A stretch of 64,000 nt of DNA from Catonia carolina. Taxonomy: Eukaryota > Arthropoda > Insecta > Hemiptera > Achilidae. The translations under genes and the position numbers were made by a program. The notes beneath the pieces were generated by a model. That model worked only from the letters and a program-made list of their open reading frames with translations, did not search any database and was not told the origin of the DNA. Positions 10,422 through 23,025 of this stretch are shown in pieces. How positions within the stretch are numbered: the first letter of the stretch is position 1; the number at the start of each line of letters is the position of its first letter. The stretch covers positions 15,171,774 to 15,235,773 of the forward strand of contig JAQMRL010000014.1 in the NCBI GenBank assembly GCA_035578175.1, given 5' to 3'.

Positions 10422-10575
10422 TTGAATGTGTTGTACACATATAAATTCTAATGTGTAATTGTTTCAGAATTTTAATTAATCTCAATCAATGTACTCAAAT
10501 TGGTTTTTTATTTTTTAAACATTTGTTTAAAAAGTTTTTTTTGTTTAATTTTTTTGGTTTTCTTTTATGTTGCAG

Positions 10576-10740
10576 TTGGATGGGAGAATGTTACTAGGAA
10601 AGATACGTCAGAGTGGTGGAGGAGTTGGAAGAAATATAGCTGAGGCATTAGCTAAAATGAATATGAAGCCGCATTTGTTGTCGGCAATCGGCAGTGATCA
10701 ATCTGGTTTGTTTATCAGACATATTACTGAACCATTTCTG
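10576..10740 (+). CDS. Kinase exon a (first visible)
   Basis: The acceptor TTGCAG precedes 10576 and the donor GTAAGT starts at 10741. The exon encodes 55 residues from LDGRMLLGKIRQSGGGVGRN to the end of TEPFL, in phase 0 at both ends. The upstream in-frame ATG at 10567 lies inside the polypyrimidine/AG acceptor, so it is not the start. Confidence 0.88.
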
Positions 10741-13700
10741 GTAAGTGATATGGTGAGAGCTAACAACTCACCTCATGCAGGCCACTATTTTTTTTTTTTA
10801 ATAATACTACTTAAATCTAGTCTTAAGACAAATGAGGAATATTTTTCTAACGTTCATTACTAAAACAATATTCTTCTTAAAATTTAATAGTTTATTAATG
10901 TCAACTATTGTTTTGCTCCCGATAATGTAGACTTTTGTATTGTGCATTACGTTAACTCAAAGGGTTTCATATTTTTGAGCTGGCGCACTGCATCCGAATT
11001 GTCAAGAATTTGTATAGCTCTGATATTCACCTGTTGATAGAGCCTTGCTTCATGTTTCTGTGCAGATCTCCTTTATTCTATTTAAAACAAATTCTACCCT
11101 CAAATTTTTGTGAAGGTCTGCATTTCTGACCACCCATGGAGCGCTGTCAATGTTTCTAAATACTTTATTTTGGAAAGTCTGGATTACTTCAATGTTACTC
11201 TTGACTGGCGCAACCTCTTAAAAAGTCATACTGGCTTCATAATCTGTTTGTAGATTAGGAGCTTATCATAGATTAGGAGGATTATTATAGATTACTGTAG
11301 ATTAGGCATATAAGGTTGAAAAGGAGGAGTTTCTTCCAATCAACCATTCAATTTTATTCTATTTCAGGGCAAACTCTTTTTGATTTTTTTATGTGTAACT
11401 TACATTGCATTTTGTATCTAATGTCATCCCTAAGTATTTGACTTCTCTTCCTCCTTCTTCTGCTCCTCCTCCTCCTTCTTCTCCTTCTCCTTGTCCTTCC
11501 CTTCTCCTTCTTCTCTCCTTCTCCTCCTCCTCCTTCTTCTGCTCCTTCTCTTCCTTCTTCTCCTTTTCCTTGTCCTTTCTCTTCTCCTTCTTCTCTCCTC
11601 CTCCTCCTCCTCCTTCTTCTTCTGCTCCTTCTCTTCCTTCTTCTCCTTCTCTCTCCTCCTCCTCTTCCTTCTTCTTCTCTTTCTCCTTGTCCTTCTCCTT
11701 CTTCTCTCCTCCTCCTCCTTCTTCTTCTTCTGCTCCTTCTCTTCCTTCTTCTCCTTCTCCTTCTCTCTCCTCCTCCTCTTCCTTCTTCTTCTCTTTCTCC
11801 TTGTCCTTCTCCTTCTTCTCTCCTCCTCCTCCTCATCCTTCTTCTTGCGGTCTTGGGTTCCAATCCCATTCAGGCACGGCATATTTTCATACGTTACAAA
11901 AAATCATTTCATCCTTCACCGTCTGCATTAGCAATACAGTCGGATGTTAAACTTAAAAAAAACAAATCTGGTGTGAAACACTCACACAACTTTCTCTTGC
12001 CAATGCAAATAAATAACAATAAACCTAACATTTGTAATAAAACATTACAAATAAACAAAAAACTAACCTTAAAAGCATAACCTTATATTAATCATGAGTG
12101 AAAGACACAAAATGAAAATCGAACTCAGTTTAGCTTAAAAATGGAAAATCACTCTTTCACGCTAAACTAGGCTCTGTAGAGAAAAATGCTTTAAATAAAA
12201 GTTGTAAATCTTTTTATTTCCTATAAAATTTATTATATACACTTTTATCGTAAAATGCATTCTAAGGGCGAAATCTTAAAAAAATCGATTTTTCACACGT
12301 TTTCGTGAGAAAAAAACAGAAAATCGCTAATCACTGCTAAACTAAGCGTTATACAAAAAAATGTTTGAAATAAAAGTTGTAGAATTTTAAATTCTCTACA
12401 ACTTTTATTACCTATATAAATTTTTGCGCTAAATTGCAAATTAAAGGCGTAATATTGAAAAAACTATGTTTTTACGTGAAAACATCCTCACCCAGAATTT
12501 CAGCAAACATGGCGCCTACCCTATCTTGTAGAAAATAAAAAATTGAGTAAACCAGGCGATTTTTAAAAAAATCGTAGGACCAGTTTTTGAGAAAATTGCA
12601 AAAAAGTGAAAAATTATACGAATAAACTACTACTTCCGGTTGACCGATTTTGATGAAAATGTTCGTGTCGGGTCCGGTAGTGGTATGTAACTTAAGTTTC
12701 AAGTTCGTACGACGTTCCGTTCTTCAGATATTCTGTTCACACACACACACACACACACACACAGACCAATCGCTAAAAACATGTTTTTTGGGTTCAGGGG
12801 GTCTGAAAACGTGTAGATCCGGTGAAAACTTGATTTCGAAAAATCGACATGAAAACAATACTTTTCTTCCTATATATTCATATAGGCAAGAGAAAATAAA
12901 AAAAATAAATCCTTCTTCTTCTGCTCCTCCTCTTCCTTCTTTTTCTTTTTCTCCTTCTCCTTGTTCTTTCCCTTCTTCTTCTTCTTCTTTCCTCCTCCTC
13001 CTTCTTCAGGAATTAGATTTTCTGCCATTCAAGGATTAGATCCCAAGACCTGTTCCTATATCTACCTAGCCAATGGTCGCTCCGCATCACACCTTCCAAT
13101 TGATCTGTAACCTTTGGCCGGGAATCCTATGAGGAGGCAGTCATTGAATAAGATCTGTCCATTTCTCTATAACTCCAAAACTCTTTGAGAAACAACACCT
13201 AATTCTCATCGTGTAATACACAGCAAGAACTACCTACAATTTTTTCGGTGGGTATTCAACAGCTTCTCAAAAAGACATCTCTGCAAACTGGATGGAATTT
13301 TCATACTTCTTCTGTACGTAGTCCTCACTGCCACATATCAAAGTTGGGACAACCATTGGCTTATAAAATAGTTTAACTGAAAGTTATATAAAGATATTGG
13401 TAAATTTATAAATAAAATATAATCTTTTTTCTTCTTCTTCTTCTTCTTCTTCTTCTTCTTCTTCTTCTTCACTTCAAGGGTAGACATTTCTACCTGTTCT
13501 GGCAACCATCTTGTCTTCGGTTCCTAATGGTTTGTTTCTCCTTGCTAAACTAGGTAGGCCTAAGCGGCTTTCTGGCATTCTATTTATGGTCAACTCCATT
13601 GGGCACAGTGCAATTTTTTGTTTTATTGTATGGAAAAATTCCTAATTCTCACATTATAATCTTCATTTCTGATCCTGTCTAGGCTGTACAACCCTTAACA

Positions 13701-16700
13701 GACCTTAAGAATGTCATTTCTGCCGTTTGGATGTTTGTTTCCTCCCCTCTCCTCACCACCCATGCTTTACTGCCGTACGAGGTGTGGCTATTAAATAATG
13801 AGAGTGACGTAAAAAATTTTATTTTAATTTTATACATAATCACTTATTGTCACCTTCAATATACACTTTCTCTATCCCTACAACGCTCCATGAGAATTTT
13901 CTATTGTTGGAAACAATACTGGAAGTCATCTTCTGTCAGCTCGTTCAGGACACATGTCGCTTCTCTTTTGCAGCTTCCACAAACTCAAATCTTGTCCCTT
14001 TTAATGCAGATTTCACCTTAGGGAACAGGTAAAAGTCACATGGTGCAAGATATGATGAATAAGGTGGATGATTTAACACTGAGATGCTGTACTTGGCTAG
14101 GAACCTCTTGACAGATAAGGCGGAATAAGCTGGCGCATTGTCTTGGTGGAGAACCCATGATTTGTCCTTCCACATTTCAGGGCGTTTTTCCTTACTCTTT
14201 GATGTAGTTTAGAAAGTACCTCAAAGTAGTTATATTGATTAATTGTTTGACCTTCAGGAACCCAGTGAATCTACACAAACCCACGGATATAAGAGAAACA
14301 ATCATCATTGCTTTAAATTTTGACTTACTCATTCGAGCTTTTTTGGCTCTCAGTGAAGTTCGGCTCTTCCAATGCATGGATTGGCACTTTGTTTCCGAAT
14401 TATAAGTAAAAAACACGTTTCATCACATGTTATTATCTTCTACCGGTTCCCTAAGGTGAAATCTGCATTAAAAGGGACAAGATTTGAGTCTGTGGAAGCT
14501 GTAAAAGAGATAGTGGCACGTGTCCTGAACGAGCTAACAAAAGATGACTTCCAGCACTGTTTCCAACAATGGAAAATTCGCATGGAGCGTTGCAGGGGTA
14601 GAGAAGGAGTGTATATTGAAGGTGACAATAAGTGATTATATATAAAATTAAAATTAATTTTTTTACGTCAGTCTCGTTATTTAATAGCCACACCTCGTAT
14701 GACTGAACTATTTAAGAACAGAAGAGGTAGAGGTGTAAAAGACAGGGTTATCTCCTCTGAGAGTAATGAATTTCACTATACAGCCAGACCCTGTGGTGAA
14801 TGAAGTGAAGGTAGCTTTTGCAGGGTGAAAAGTGGGTGCGTTTCAGAGGGCTTGGCATGCTTTTAAGCATACCTTTTCTACTCAGTGAGGAAGGCAATAG
14901 TAAACCACCTCACTTCTCTTTTTTACTTAATAAAACCTCTAGAGGTTCATACCAACCTTTCGGCTGTTGACCTAAACAACAACAAAATAAGATGCAGCCA
15001 GAAAATTTAAATGGAATTTATATGAAATATTGATTTTTTTGTTGTTTTATTCAGGATTTCAAAGATGTATTGGTGTGTGAGGATATGTCTACAGCTATGT
15101 GCATGGTTGTATTAGATCATATGACTGGTGAAAACTCTTTACTCATTGGCGATATGGAAATACACAAACGCCTTACCTCTCAGTATGTAAGTAGATAACA
15201 TTTTTTAATCTTCCACATCATCGCTTTGTCAGAAAACTGTTGTCCAAACAATTGGATATTTTGAAATCAAATGTTTTCAGAATATCCACTGAATTGAGGA
15301 TAGATTTTACTCTGATCCAAAAAAAATTATAAAATTTCAGAAAAATTGCAACAATAATGTTCGTTATTTGAATGAGGTTTAACTTCAACAGTTATAGGTA
15401 CTGAAGTCACGAGATGGCCTTTTGCACATGGATTGGCTGTGAGGAAGGGAAGTGAAAATTTGACAGTGCTGCCAACCTCAACAGTGAGACACTACTCGAC
15501 ATTTCACTACAATACAGTTTCTACATACATTTTGTAAGCTGTGGTTTATTCTGAGAAAATGTTTTCTTCATAAACCTTGCAAGGAATAAATCTGACTTGT
15601 AATATTGCCTATAGCTTAATTACATGACTAGAAATGTTTGATTTACTAATTACCAGCTACCTTATTGCATTGGAACAAAAATTTTTACGAATGAATCACC
15701 TTCTTTACTATCACTGTCACCAACGTCTTCACTATCAGTTTCACTATTATCTCTACCTAACCATTTCCTTTTTTTAACCAGATGTCAATCTCACTTCATA
15801 GGCCCAGAGCCATTCTGTGGAATTGGTGAAGGCTATTATAGAGGTATAGTTAGGGCCTGGGAAGAGGAGGCTAAAACCTCCTATTGGGAGAAGGTGCCAG
15901 GCTGTGAACAGGCAAAGAAATTCATTGCCTATTCCAGCAGAAAGGCTGGGATATATAATAGACTAGGAAGACAGGACTTGAGGAGGGTAGTGGGCCTGAT
16001 GACTGGTCATTGTAATCTTGGGTATCATTTATCCAACATAGGAGTTGCTGAAGAGAGCCTGTGTAGATTCTGTCATGAGGCAGAAGAGAAGGCTGAGCAT
16101 ATTTTATGCAGTTACAAAGTGGTTGGCTGCAAAAGAAGAGCGCTGATGAGTAAGGACGTGTTAACACCTTCTCAGGTAAGTGCACTAGATCCTAGGCAGA
16201 TCCTGCGCTTTATTGAAAGTGTGGGTCTTGCATAAATAAGGAATAGGGGCAATCACAAAAGATCTTTTAGGTCGCGGTGAGGAGGGGCTGCAGAAGCCTG
16301 AACGCCCTGGTTGTAAAGTAAGTAAGTAAGTAACCAGATGTCAACAAAACTGTTGAAGAATAGCTTCTTCACGTCTTTAATTTCCTTCTTTATTTTTCAA
16401 ATTGTGGAAAGAAAAACATCACAGTAGTTAGCCCCTTGCTCATTGCTTTTGTTAAGCGGCAGGGAAAGGCTTTTTTGTTTAGTTTCAACTTCACACCAAT
16501 TTATTACACAGCGTATTAGATTTCATTCAGCACTGAATATTCTGCCCATGTTTTTGAGAAACTAACATTTCTGTTTACGGTAACAAACATTTATATTCAT
16601 ACAACAGTTAACCTTAATTATATGACTAGAAATGTTTAATTTACTGTCACAACACAATATAAAACAAATACAGGTCAATTGTTCTAGCTAGAAGCTCTCC

Positions 16701-19700
16701 CACGAACACTCTGTGCCGCAGAGCTGGTCTGTTTAGTGGTGGGGGAAGCACCTCGAAGGGAAGTGATCATAGTGGGGTCTCTCCATAGTGCTAGCAGCAT
16801 TAACGGCCTAAGTGTACTATAAATCCTAAAAACATTGACTGTATGTTATAATTTTATATTTTTGTTTTTCTATTCCCTTCACAAGTCTTCAACTCGTGCA
16901 TTCGGTAGTAGGCCTGTTTTATGTACCTATTGTTTTTACTCTATTGCTGTTTGGTTTTGTTTATATTAATTTTTTGTATGTATTCTTTGTTTGGTTTCTA
17001 TTTTTTATTTATTTAGTTATTAAAATGGAACCTAGTTGTAGTGAAAATTCGAGCCCGAGTGCTAGTGTAATACGGAAAAGGCAGGTAATACGCGGTCAGG
17101 CTACGGAGTATATAGTCAGTGTATACAGTTTTATGAAAAAAGAAGCTGAACAAAACGGATCAATTTTACTGACTGATGTGCAAAATCGTGTAGCCGAAAC
17201 TACGGGGATTTTGCGTAGTACGGTTCAAAGAATTTTTAAAGAAAAAACCCTGATGTGCTAATCAGAACACCAAATAAGAAAAGTATGAGAAGGAAAGTGA
17301 AGAGTGAAGTGGACGATTTTGATAAGTGTGTTGTGAGAAGAACAATATATGAGTTTCATAAAACAAACGCTGAATGGCCAACTTTGAATTTGTTACTCCC
17401 CGTTTTGTGGGAGAAAATTAATTTCAAAGGAAGTAAATGGTCGCTGTAGAAAATTATTAAAGATATAGGATTCAGACGGAGAAAGGCAAAAGACAACAGA
17501 AAATATAAAGTTTTTAACTAGTTTTTAGTCTAGCGTAGTAGTTGTAACAGAGTAGTATACAGTTAGAAAGAGAGGGAATGATGATTAAGTGAGAAGGAGA
17601 CAACACTTGCTTCTTTGAAACTATCCCTACTCTACCTAATCGTCCTCCCCTTACAAGCTTCTTCCAAAAACAAATGTACTATACTATAATATGACAAATA
17701 TTTTTGCAGTTATCATCAAAGCTGGAAGTGATCAATGAAGGAAGTCCTGTTGTTATGGATGGAAATTTACCAGTGGATTCTATGGAAATGTTGCTAAGTC
17801 ATTGTGCCAGTAAACAAATACCAGGTTTGCCAACTAACAGATATGTTATTTAAATATTTTTTGACTTAATTTTTATTTTCTCTTACCTATATGAATATAT
17901 AGGAAGGAAAGTATTGTTTACATGTTGATTTTTCGAAATAGAGTTTTCACCGGATATACATGTTTTCAGACTCCCTGAACCCAAAAAACATGTTTTTAGC
18001 GATTGGTCTGTGTGCGTGTGTCTAAACAATATATCTCAAAAATGGATCATCATACCAAGCTGAAACTTGAAACTTAAGTTAGGAACCACTAGAGGACCCA
18101 ACACAAACATTTTCATCAAAGTCGATCAACCGGAAGTAGTAGTTTATTCATGTCATTTTTCACTTTTGTGCAATTTTCTCAAAAACCGCTCCTACAATTT
18201 TTTTTTTAAATCACTTTATTTACTGTATTTTTCATATTCTACAAGATAGGGTAGGCACCATGTCTGCTGAAATTTTGTGGGAGGCTGTGCTTTCGTAGAA
18301 AAAAATGGTTTTTTAAGATTGCGGCTTAAAATGTGTTAAAGCGCAAAAATCTATGTAATAAAAGTTGTAAAGAATTTAAAATCCTACAACTTTTATTTTT
18401 AACAATTTTTTTGTATAACACTTAGTTTAGCGGTAGTTAGTAATTTTCTGATTCTTTTTTGTCTCATGAAAATCTGTAAAAAAAGTTTTTTTTAAGATTT
18501 CAGCTTTAGTATGCATTTTACGACGTAAGTGTATATAATCAAATTTGTAGGAAATTAAAAGATCTACAACTTTTATTTTAAGCATTTTTCTCTACAGAGC
18601 CTAGTGTAGTGTAAAAGAGTGATTTTCTGTATTTTTCAGCCAAACTGAGGTTGATTTTCATTTTGCGTCTTTCACTCTTGATTAAAATAAGGTTATGTTT
18701 TTTGAGGTTTGCTTTTTGTTTATTTCTAATGTTTTATTACTAATGTTAGGTTGTATTGTTTATTTTTGCATTGGCAGAGAAAGTTGTGTGAACGTTTCAC
18801 ACCAGATTTTTATTATAGTACTGTACATTGACGTGGACAATTTCTGTGTATGACATTTAATTTGACAGGTGGTAGGGAATTTTATTTTCAGAAGAAGAGG
18901 TACTTAATGGTACATTCTCCATTTAGAACTGTTGTCTGATATTAAGACCAAGAGGTCTCTGCTCCATTTTCGCTTTAGATGTCATGTAGTTGAAAAGTTC
19001 CTTGTAGCTAGGTCAAAGCTTTTGACTGTGTTGATCATGAAGTCTTGTTGAAAATGTTAAAGTCATTAGATATTAGGGACGTAGAACTTAAATGGTTTCA
19101 GTCTTATCTGGTAGGTAGAGCTTAGTGCGTAGAGATCACTAGAGTAGTTAGGGGAAACATACAAAAATTTTGTCTGAAAAGCTTAATGTCAAAGCTGGTG
19201 TTCCACAGAGTTCAATTTTAGGTCCCATTTTGTTTTTGTTGTATACAAATAGATTACCAGAAATCGTACCCAACAGAAGAGCTTTATTGTTTGCTGATGA
19301 TACTTCAATCATAAACAAAAGTTTACTGGTAGACAGTCTCGAAGTGAATACACATATTAGCATAGAATCTGTAGTCCAATTTTTGAATGAATTAATTTTA
19401 ACAGTTTATGGAAATAAGTGTCAGTACTTACAGTTCAAAAACAAACACAATGTAAGGGAAAACAGTGAAGTTTCTAAAAATGTCACTAGATATGATTTTA
19501 ACGTGGGATTATTATACCGATAAATTTGTGGTAAATTATCGTCTGGGGTATTTGCATTAAAACAAATTGCCAGATTAAATGATAAAAAATTGCTAATAGC
19601 AGCTTATCATGGTTTTATTTTATCAGGTATGTCATATTAGTATGGGGTAAATCATCACAGTGTAACATGGAAAGAGTTTTTAAAAGACAGAACAAAGCTG

Positions 19701-22700
19701 TCAGGTGTATGATGGGAGTCAACCACCTTACCTCATGCAGATCACTATTTAAAGAGCTGCAATTGCTCACTGTTCCTTCTTTGAACATTTTTGAAGTGAT
19801 AATGTACGTAAAGCAAAATAACTTTTTACAGAATTTAGATGTTCACAACCGCTACACAGAAACAGAATCAATTATTATGTTGCTAATCACAACACTAAAT
19901 TGTTTGAACAAAAACCAACTTATGCAGGTAGAAAATACATCAATAAATTGCCACAAGGTTTAAAAAGTTGTGACAATTTGTCATTTAAAAAAAAAAATCT
20001 AAAACAAAACTTGCTTGATGAAACATTTTACAGTGTGCACGAATTCCTTTCTAAATAGTTTTTGGTTGAAAAGTATTTAACTTCTACTTAAGCAAATATT
20101 GTGTACTATTTGGTACAAAGGGGTTCATGACAAGGCTACTGAGTTAAGCAGTAGCTGAAACAAATTATTGGTAAGTGATGAATTTAATATTGTGTTTTAA
20201 CTTTTTGTTTATCAGTTTTATCTTGTCATGTCCTATACTCCCTTTTGGAGTCTCCTGGACAAAAAAAGGGTAGTTGGTTGGTATGTTATCTAGTTGTTCA
20301 TGAAATTAACTATTGAAGGACACAGTTAGTTCCTTTACTTTCAGAATTTTGAAATCGTCATGGAGGGTTTTATTGCTTACAAAAAAGAGCGCCAGAAGCA
20401 AGTCTTAAGAATTTTGACTTAAAGGCCTGGATCGAATTTAAGTTACTCTCTGTTGCTACTTCAAAGAGCTGGACACCATAAGTCCAGACTGGTTTCAAAA
20501 GGGTTTCATATATGAAAATTTTGGAACAGGGTTTCAATTTTGATCAAGAGTTAATTAAGCAGAAATGTAGCTTTTGGCGGTAGTTACTAGGTAAATATTA
20601 TAACATGTATTTTTTGTAATGTTTCAGTATGGTTTGAACCAACAGATGTAGTAACAGCTTCTAAACCATTTAAAATTGATAATAATTTATGGAAACAATC
20701 AGTGAATTTTATATCTCCAAATATAAATGAATTACGCCGAATTGCATCTGCTGTATTCCCGGGCATTGGTAAGCATTTAGTTTATAATTTTGGCAGGTGA
20801 TCATGAAATTCAGTAAGAAATTTTGGAAACTAGTTTGTAACGTAAAACCAGTTTGTATGGTCTGGTTTGTGCAGTCGGTTCTAACGTATGGTATAATAGG
20901 GTGGGGTGTTACCAATTTTTCTTCTTTGTACTCCTTACAGAGGGTGTAGAAGTTGATCTTACGAATAATCAATAAAAGACTACCAACGTATCCATTAGAG
21001 CAGCTTTTTTAAGAATTCAACGTACTTGACATCCGCAAAATATTTGCAAGAGAAGCTCTTATTTTGGCGAATAAAAATATAAACTATTTTACTGTAAGAG
21101 CACACCATTATAATACCAGAAACAAGGATCTCTTACTTTTACTCAAGGCCTCTAAAGTTTTATACTAAAGGCATTTCTGCTATTTAGTACCCAAACTGTT
21201 CAATCTGCTCCCCTTACAAATTAAAAATGTGTTGGACATAAGGTATAAAAAAGCTGTAAAAATTTGGCTATTGGAAGTAGGGAGAGAAGCCATAAAAACA
21301 ATGGTTACTCCAGGAAATACGAGGGTGTACCCAAAAGTAACTGGAATAGCATTGCCGTGGGCGGTGCTTGTGTAGTACGCATTTCTGCCACACAGACGTG
21401 TATAGCGCAACTCATTGCAAGTTCAGTGCAGTGATTGCAACTCATTGCGAGTTCAATATTCATCTGCAGTGATTCTTTTTGCCAGCGCTTTTTTGTTCTT
21501 GTTTCGTTTTTTGTGATGGCAAGTTTAAGTGAACAACGTGTGAAATTTTGTTTTCTACTCAATAAAAGTGCTGCTGAAACTGTTTTAATATTGAAAACAA
21601 CTTACAAAGATGACACTATGGGAAAATCTCAAGTATACAAGTGGTTTTCTCGGTTTAAAAATAGTGTCATGTCGATTGATGACAAACCTCATTCTGGACG
21701 TCCATTAACTGCCCGAATCGATGAAAATGTTTAAAAAATTCGAGAGCGTGTGCTCTCAGACTGTCGACTGACATTTGGAAGTTTTAAGAAGATTACGCAA
21801 CTTCGTTCGTCAAAAAATATCCGATTTGTGGCAGACAAGAAAACTGGTTCTTCCACCACGACAATGCACCTGCACAAATAGCCATCTCGGTGAAAGATTT
21901 TTTGAGAAAAAATGGCATGGTTTTGCTGCCCCACACACCTTACTCGCCTGACCTGGCTCTGTGCGACTTTTTCTTATTTCCACGCATGAAAAGGGACATT
22001 AAAGGACACCAATTTGATAACATTGAAGCGGTCAAGAAAAAAACGAGGGAGGAGCTGTCAGCCATTTCTAAAGATGACTACAAAAAATGTTTGGAACAGT
22101 GGAAGCACCGGCAGGATAAATGTATTAGTTGTAATGGAGAGTATTTTGAAGGGGACAAGGTTGTTTTGTAAAAAAATTGAAAATAAATAGCTTTTGAAAA
22201 TAATTCCGGTTTCTTTTGGGTACCCACTCGTACATAATTTTGTGAGGTCATCTACCGGTTTTGATAGTTTTCTATTTTTAAATAAATTCTTTTGTTTTGC
22301 ATACTTTATTATTAGTTTTTTTCATTGTACATATTGTTATAATATAATAGCATATTTTTTTAATAAAAATATATTTTTTTTAAGACTGTGGCCTTATGAA
22401 AAAAGTATGAATTACAACAAAAGTATATATAACTACAGTTGTAGAAAATCAGATTAGCAGTAATTGCAAAACAGTCAGATGTAAAACCAAAATAAAAAGT
22501 ACTAATGTGAGTCTAGAGGGGCTTCACCACCCCACTAGACTTGGATTGTAAAAACTTATATTTATTACTAAAAACAAAGAAGTATTCCACAATATTTCAA
22601 TGGATAGTGTTATACTGTTTGTAAAATAAATAACATATGATTAAAGTATTTATTAATGTGTTTCAGATTCAAATGAAAGTACAAGAAATGATATAAATAC

Positions 22701-22963
22701 ACTTTTGGATGAGGCTGTACATCTAGCTAAACCACTGGCTAAATATATAGACATTGTTATGGTCACCCTTGGACAACATGGTCTTTTGGTACGTAAATCT
22801 TACAAAAGAAAAATTATTGATCTTGGTTAAGTTAAGACTGTTTAAAAAATAAAAAATACAAAGGGTGTTCAAAAAGTTCCTGGAATGGTGGTTCAGTGTG
22901 CTATGTTATGACGTATGGCAGTTTTTACCTAATCAACTTCAAAGAAGGACTGTTATGCACGCG

Positions 22964-23025
<62 letters not shown>

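Larger units (their letters stand above)
18985..20275 (+). mobile_element. Jockey/CR1-group LINE, 5'-truncated, copy 1
   Basis: Reverse transcriptase pieces in order: SKAFDCVDHE-like frame near 19015, KLNVKAGVPQSSILGPILFL (19185 on), RRALLFADDTS with the FADD catalytic box, then C-terminal segments (VFKRQNKAVRCMMGVNHLTS, 19667-19963). Frame shifts and stops break it. The 3' region ends GTCCTATACTCCCTTTTGGA GTCTCCTGG and a short A-run. A second copy lies at 48188. It sits in kinase intron c, same strand. Confidence 0.78.
21318..22232 (+). mobile_element. Mariner with matching inverted ends and an internal deletion
   Basis: The left end TACGAGGGTGTACCCAAAAG at 21318 and the inverted right end ending CCCACTCGTA at 22232 share about 25 of the first 30 bases; both ends sit at TA. 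The + strand carries the transposase N-terminus (21516-21734: MASLSEQRVKFCFLLNKSAA, YKWFSRFKNS, SGRPLTA) and C-terminus (21860-22171: HDNAPAQIAISVKDFLRKNG, YSPDLALCDFFLFPRMKRD). About 350-400 bases between them, including the first catalytic Asp, are deleted. Non-autonomous. Confidence 0.86.

Noticed and set aside
10567..10863. Start of the kinase at the ATG at 10567 and extension to 10863
   Set aside because: The ATG lies in the splice acceptor, and the frame past 10740 is intron following a strong GTAAGT donor.
11354..11950. Four overlapping long frames rich in Arg/Glu or Ser/Pro
   Set aside because: They are translations of the polypyrimidine tract in several frames on both strands; composition, not coding, keeps them open.
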